A stretch of DNA of 42,083 nucleotides from Desulfobacterales bacterium HSG2 (lineage in GTDB: Bacteria > Desulfobacterota > Desulfobacteria > Desulfobacterales > 4be13): contig JAUCGI010000026.1 in NCBI GenBank assembly GCA_030378035.1, positions 1 through 42,083 on the forward strand, given 5' to 3'. Position numbers and translations under genes: made by a program. The notes beneath the pieces are model-generated. The model did no database searches. It saw only the letters and a program-made list of their open reading frames with translations, and was not told the origin of the DNA. Of this stretch, positions 41,813 through 42,083 are shown one piece after another (the stretch's first letter is position 1; each line of letters opens with the position of its first letter).

Positions 41813-42083
41813 TTTTTAACAAGGGTTAAAGGGTTAAGTTAAAATGCTCTTGCTCTTTCTCTTTCTCTTTCTCTTTCTCTTTCTCTTTCTCTTTCTCTTT
41901 CTCTTTATCCTTATCTTTATCTTTATCTTTATCTTTATCTTTATCTTTATCTTGCTCTTTATCTTTATCTTTATCTTTATCTTTATCTTTATCTTGCTCT
42001 TGCTCTTTATCTTTATCTTGCTCTGTACCTTACTCTTTATCTCAGTCAAACAGACAAGAGCAAGATAAAGAGCAAGAGCAAGA
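41813..42083. repeat. hexamer foldback array at the window end
   Basis: Preceded by GGGTTAA units (41820-41838). Left arm of CTTTCT then CTTTAT and CTTGCT units to about 42035, spacer near CAGTCAAACAGACAA, right arm of GAGCAA / GATAAA units that runs off the window end. Long apparent frames here (Lys-Ile or Leu-Phe repeats) are artefacts. Confidence 0.92.

Overview
The window looks like a chromosomal segment from a Gram-negative, two-component-rich bacterium, most likely a sulfate-reducing Desulfobacterota of the Desulfobacterales type (Desulfonema-like). This is an inference from protein style (GAF/PAS hybrid kinases, liv-type transport genes, TPR remnants of a kind I associate with that group) and from the extreme load of short palindromic and foldback repeats. 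No rRNA, tRNA or CRISPR array was recognised.

Layout. 1-5300 (+): a compact operon-like run of an HlyD-type adaptor fused to a propeller-like domain, a TolC-like outer-membrane protein, a VTC-domain protein and a DUF4956 membrane protein, preceded by foldback and heptamer repeats. 5300-9500: a gene-poor graveyard with tandem arrays (54 bp, 65 bp), a frameshifted TPR gene, and a decayed response-regulator/histidine-kinase gene fused by deletion to a remnant of an lsrB-like (AI-2 binding protein) gene. 9500-22730 (+): a signalling island of three tandem PotD-like periplasmic binding proteins, a dCache chemoreceptor (MCP), a REC-GAF-kinase, a REC-PAS-kinase-REC-HPt hybrid, two near-identical stand-alone receivers and a REC-PAS-SpoIIE phosphatase. 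Four of these proteins share the same receiver type, with the acceptor Asp at residue 62.

23425-27514 (+): a tightly packed, overlapping operon of a histidine-phosphatase-family protein, a truncated DUF262 (ParB-like) protein, a DUF3696-type AAA ATPase, an unrecognised 310-residue protein whose C-terminus has been cut off by a small inverted-repeat insertion, and two small proteins. It looks like a defence-type cassette, now damaged, and is the best candidate here for an under-described system. 27583-29922 holds an RND-type adaptor, an XRE regulator and an unknown protein. 29940-31369 (-) is the wreck of a type I restriction system: hsdS open, hsdR reduced to a broken N-terminus. 31974-36178 (-) carries an LEA-like lipoprotein or exported protein and livF, livK and livM of a branched-chain amino acid ABC transporter, without livG or livH. 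36551-41797 (-) carries two large hybrid kinases whose kinase-receiver halves are almost identical.

Cross-cutting theme: repeats. Arrays of six-base units of the form CTTNNN / NNNAAG, arranged as unequal inverted arms, sit at many gene boundaries. Seven-base CAACNNN arrays, several terminal-inverted-repeat elements, and families of hairpins (one with compensatory base changes between copies) fill most intergenic space, supply stop codons of several genes, and in a few cases lie inside reading frames (a signal peptide, two kinase linkers, a DUF262 gene).
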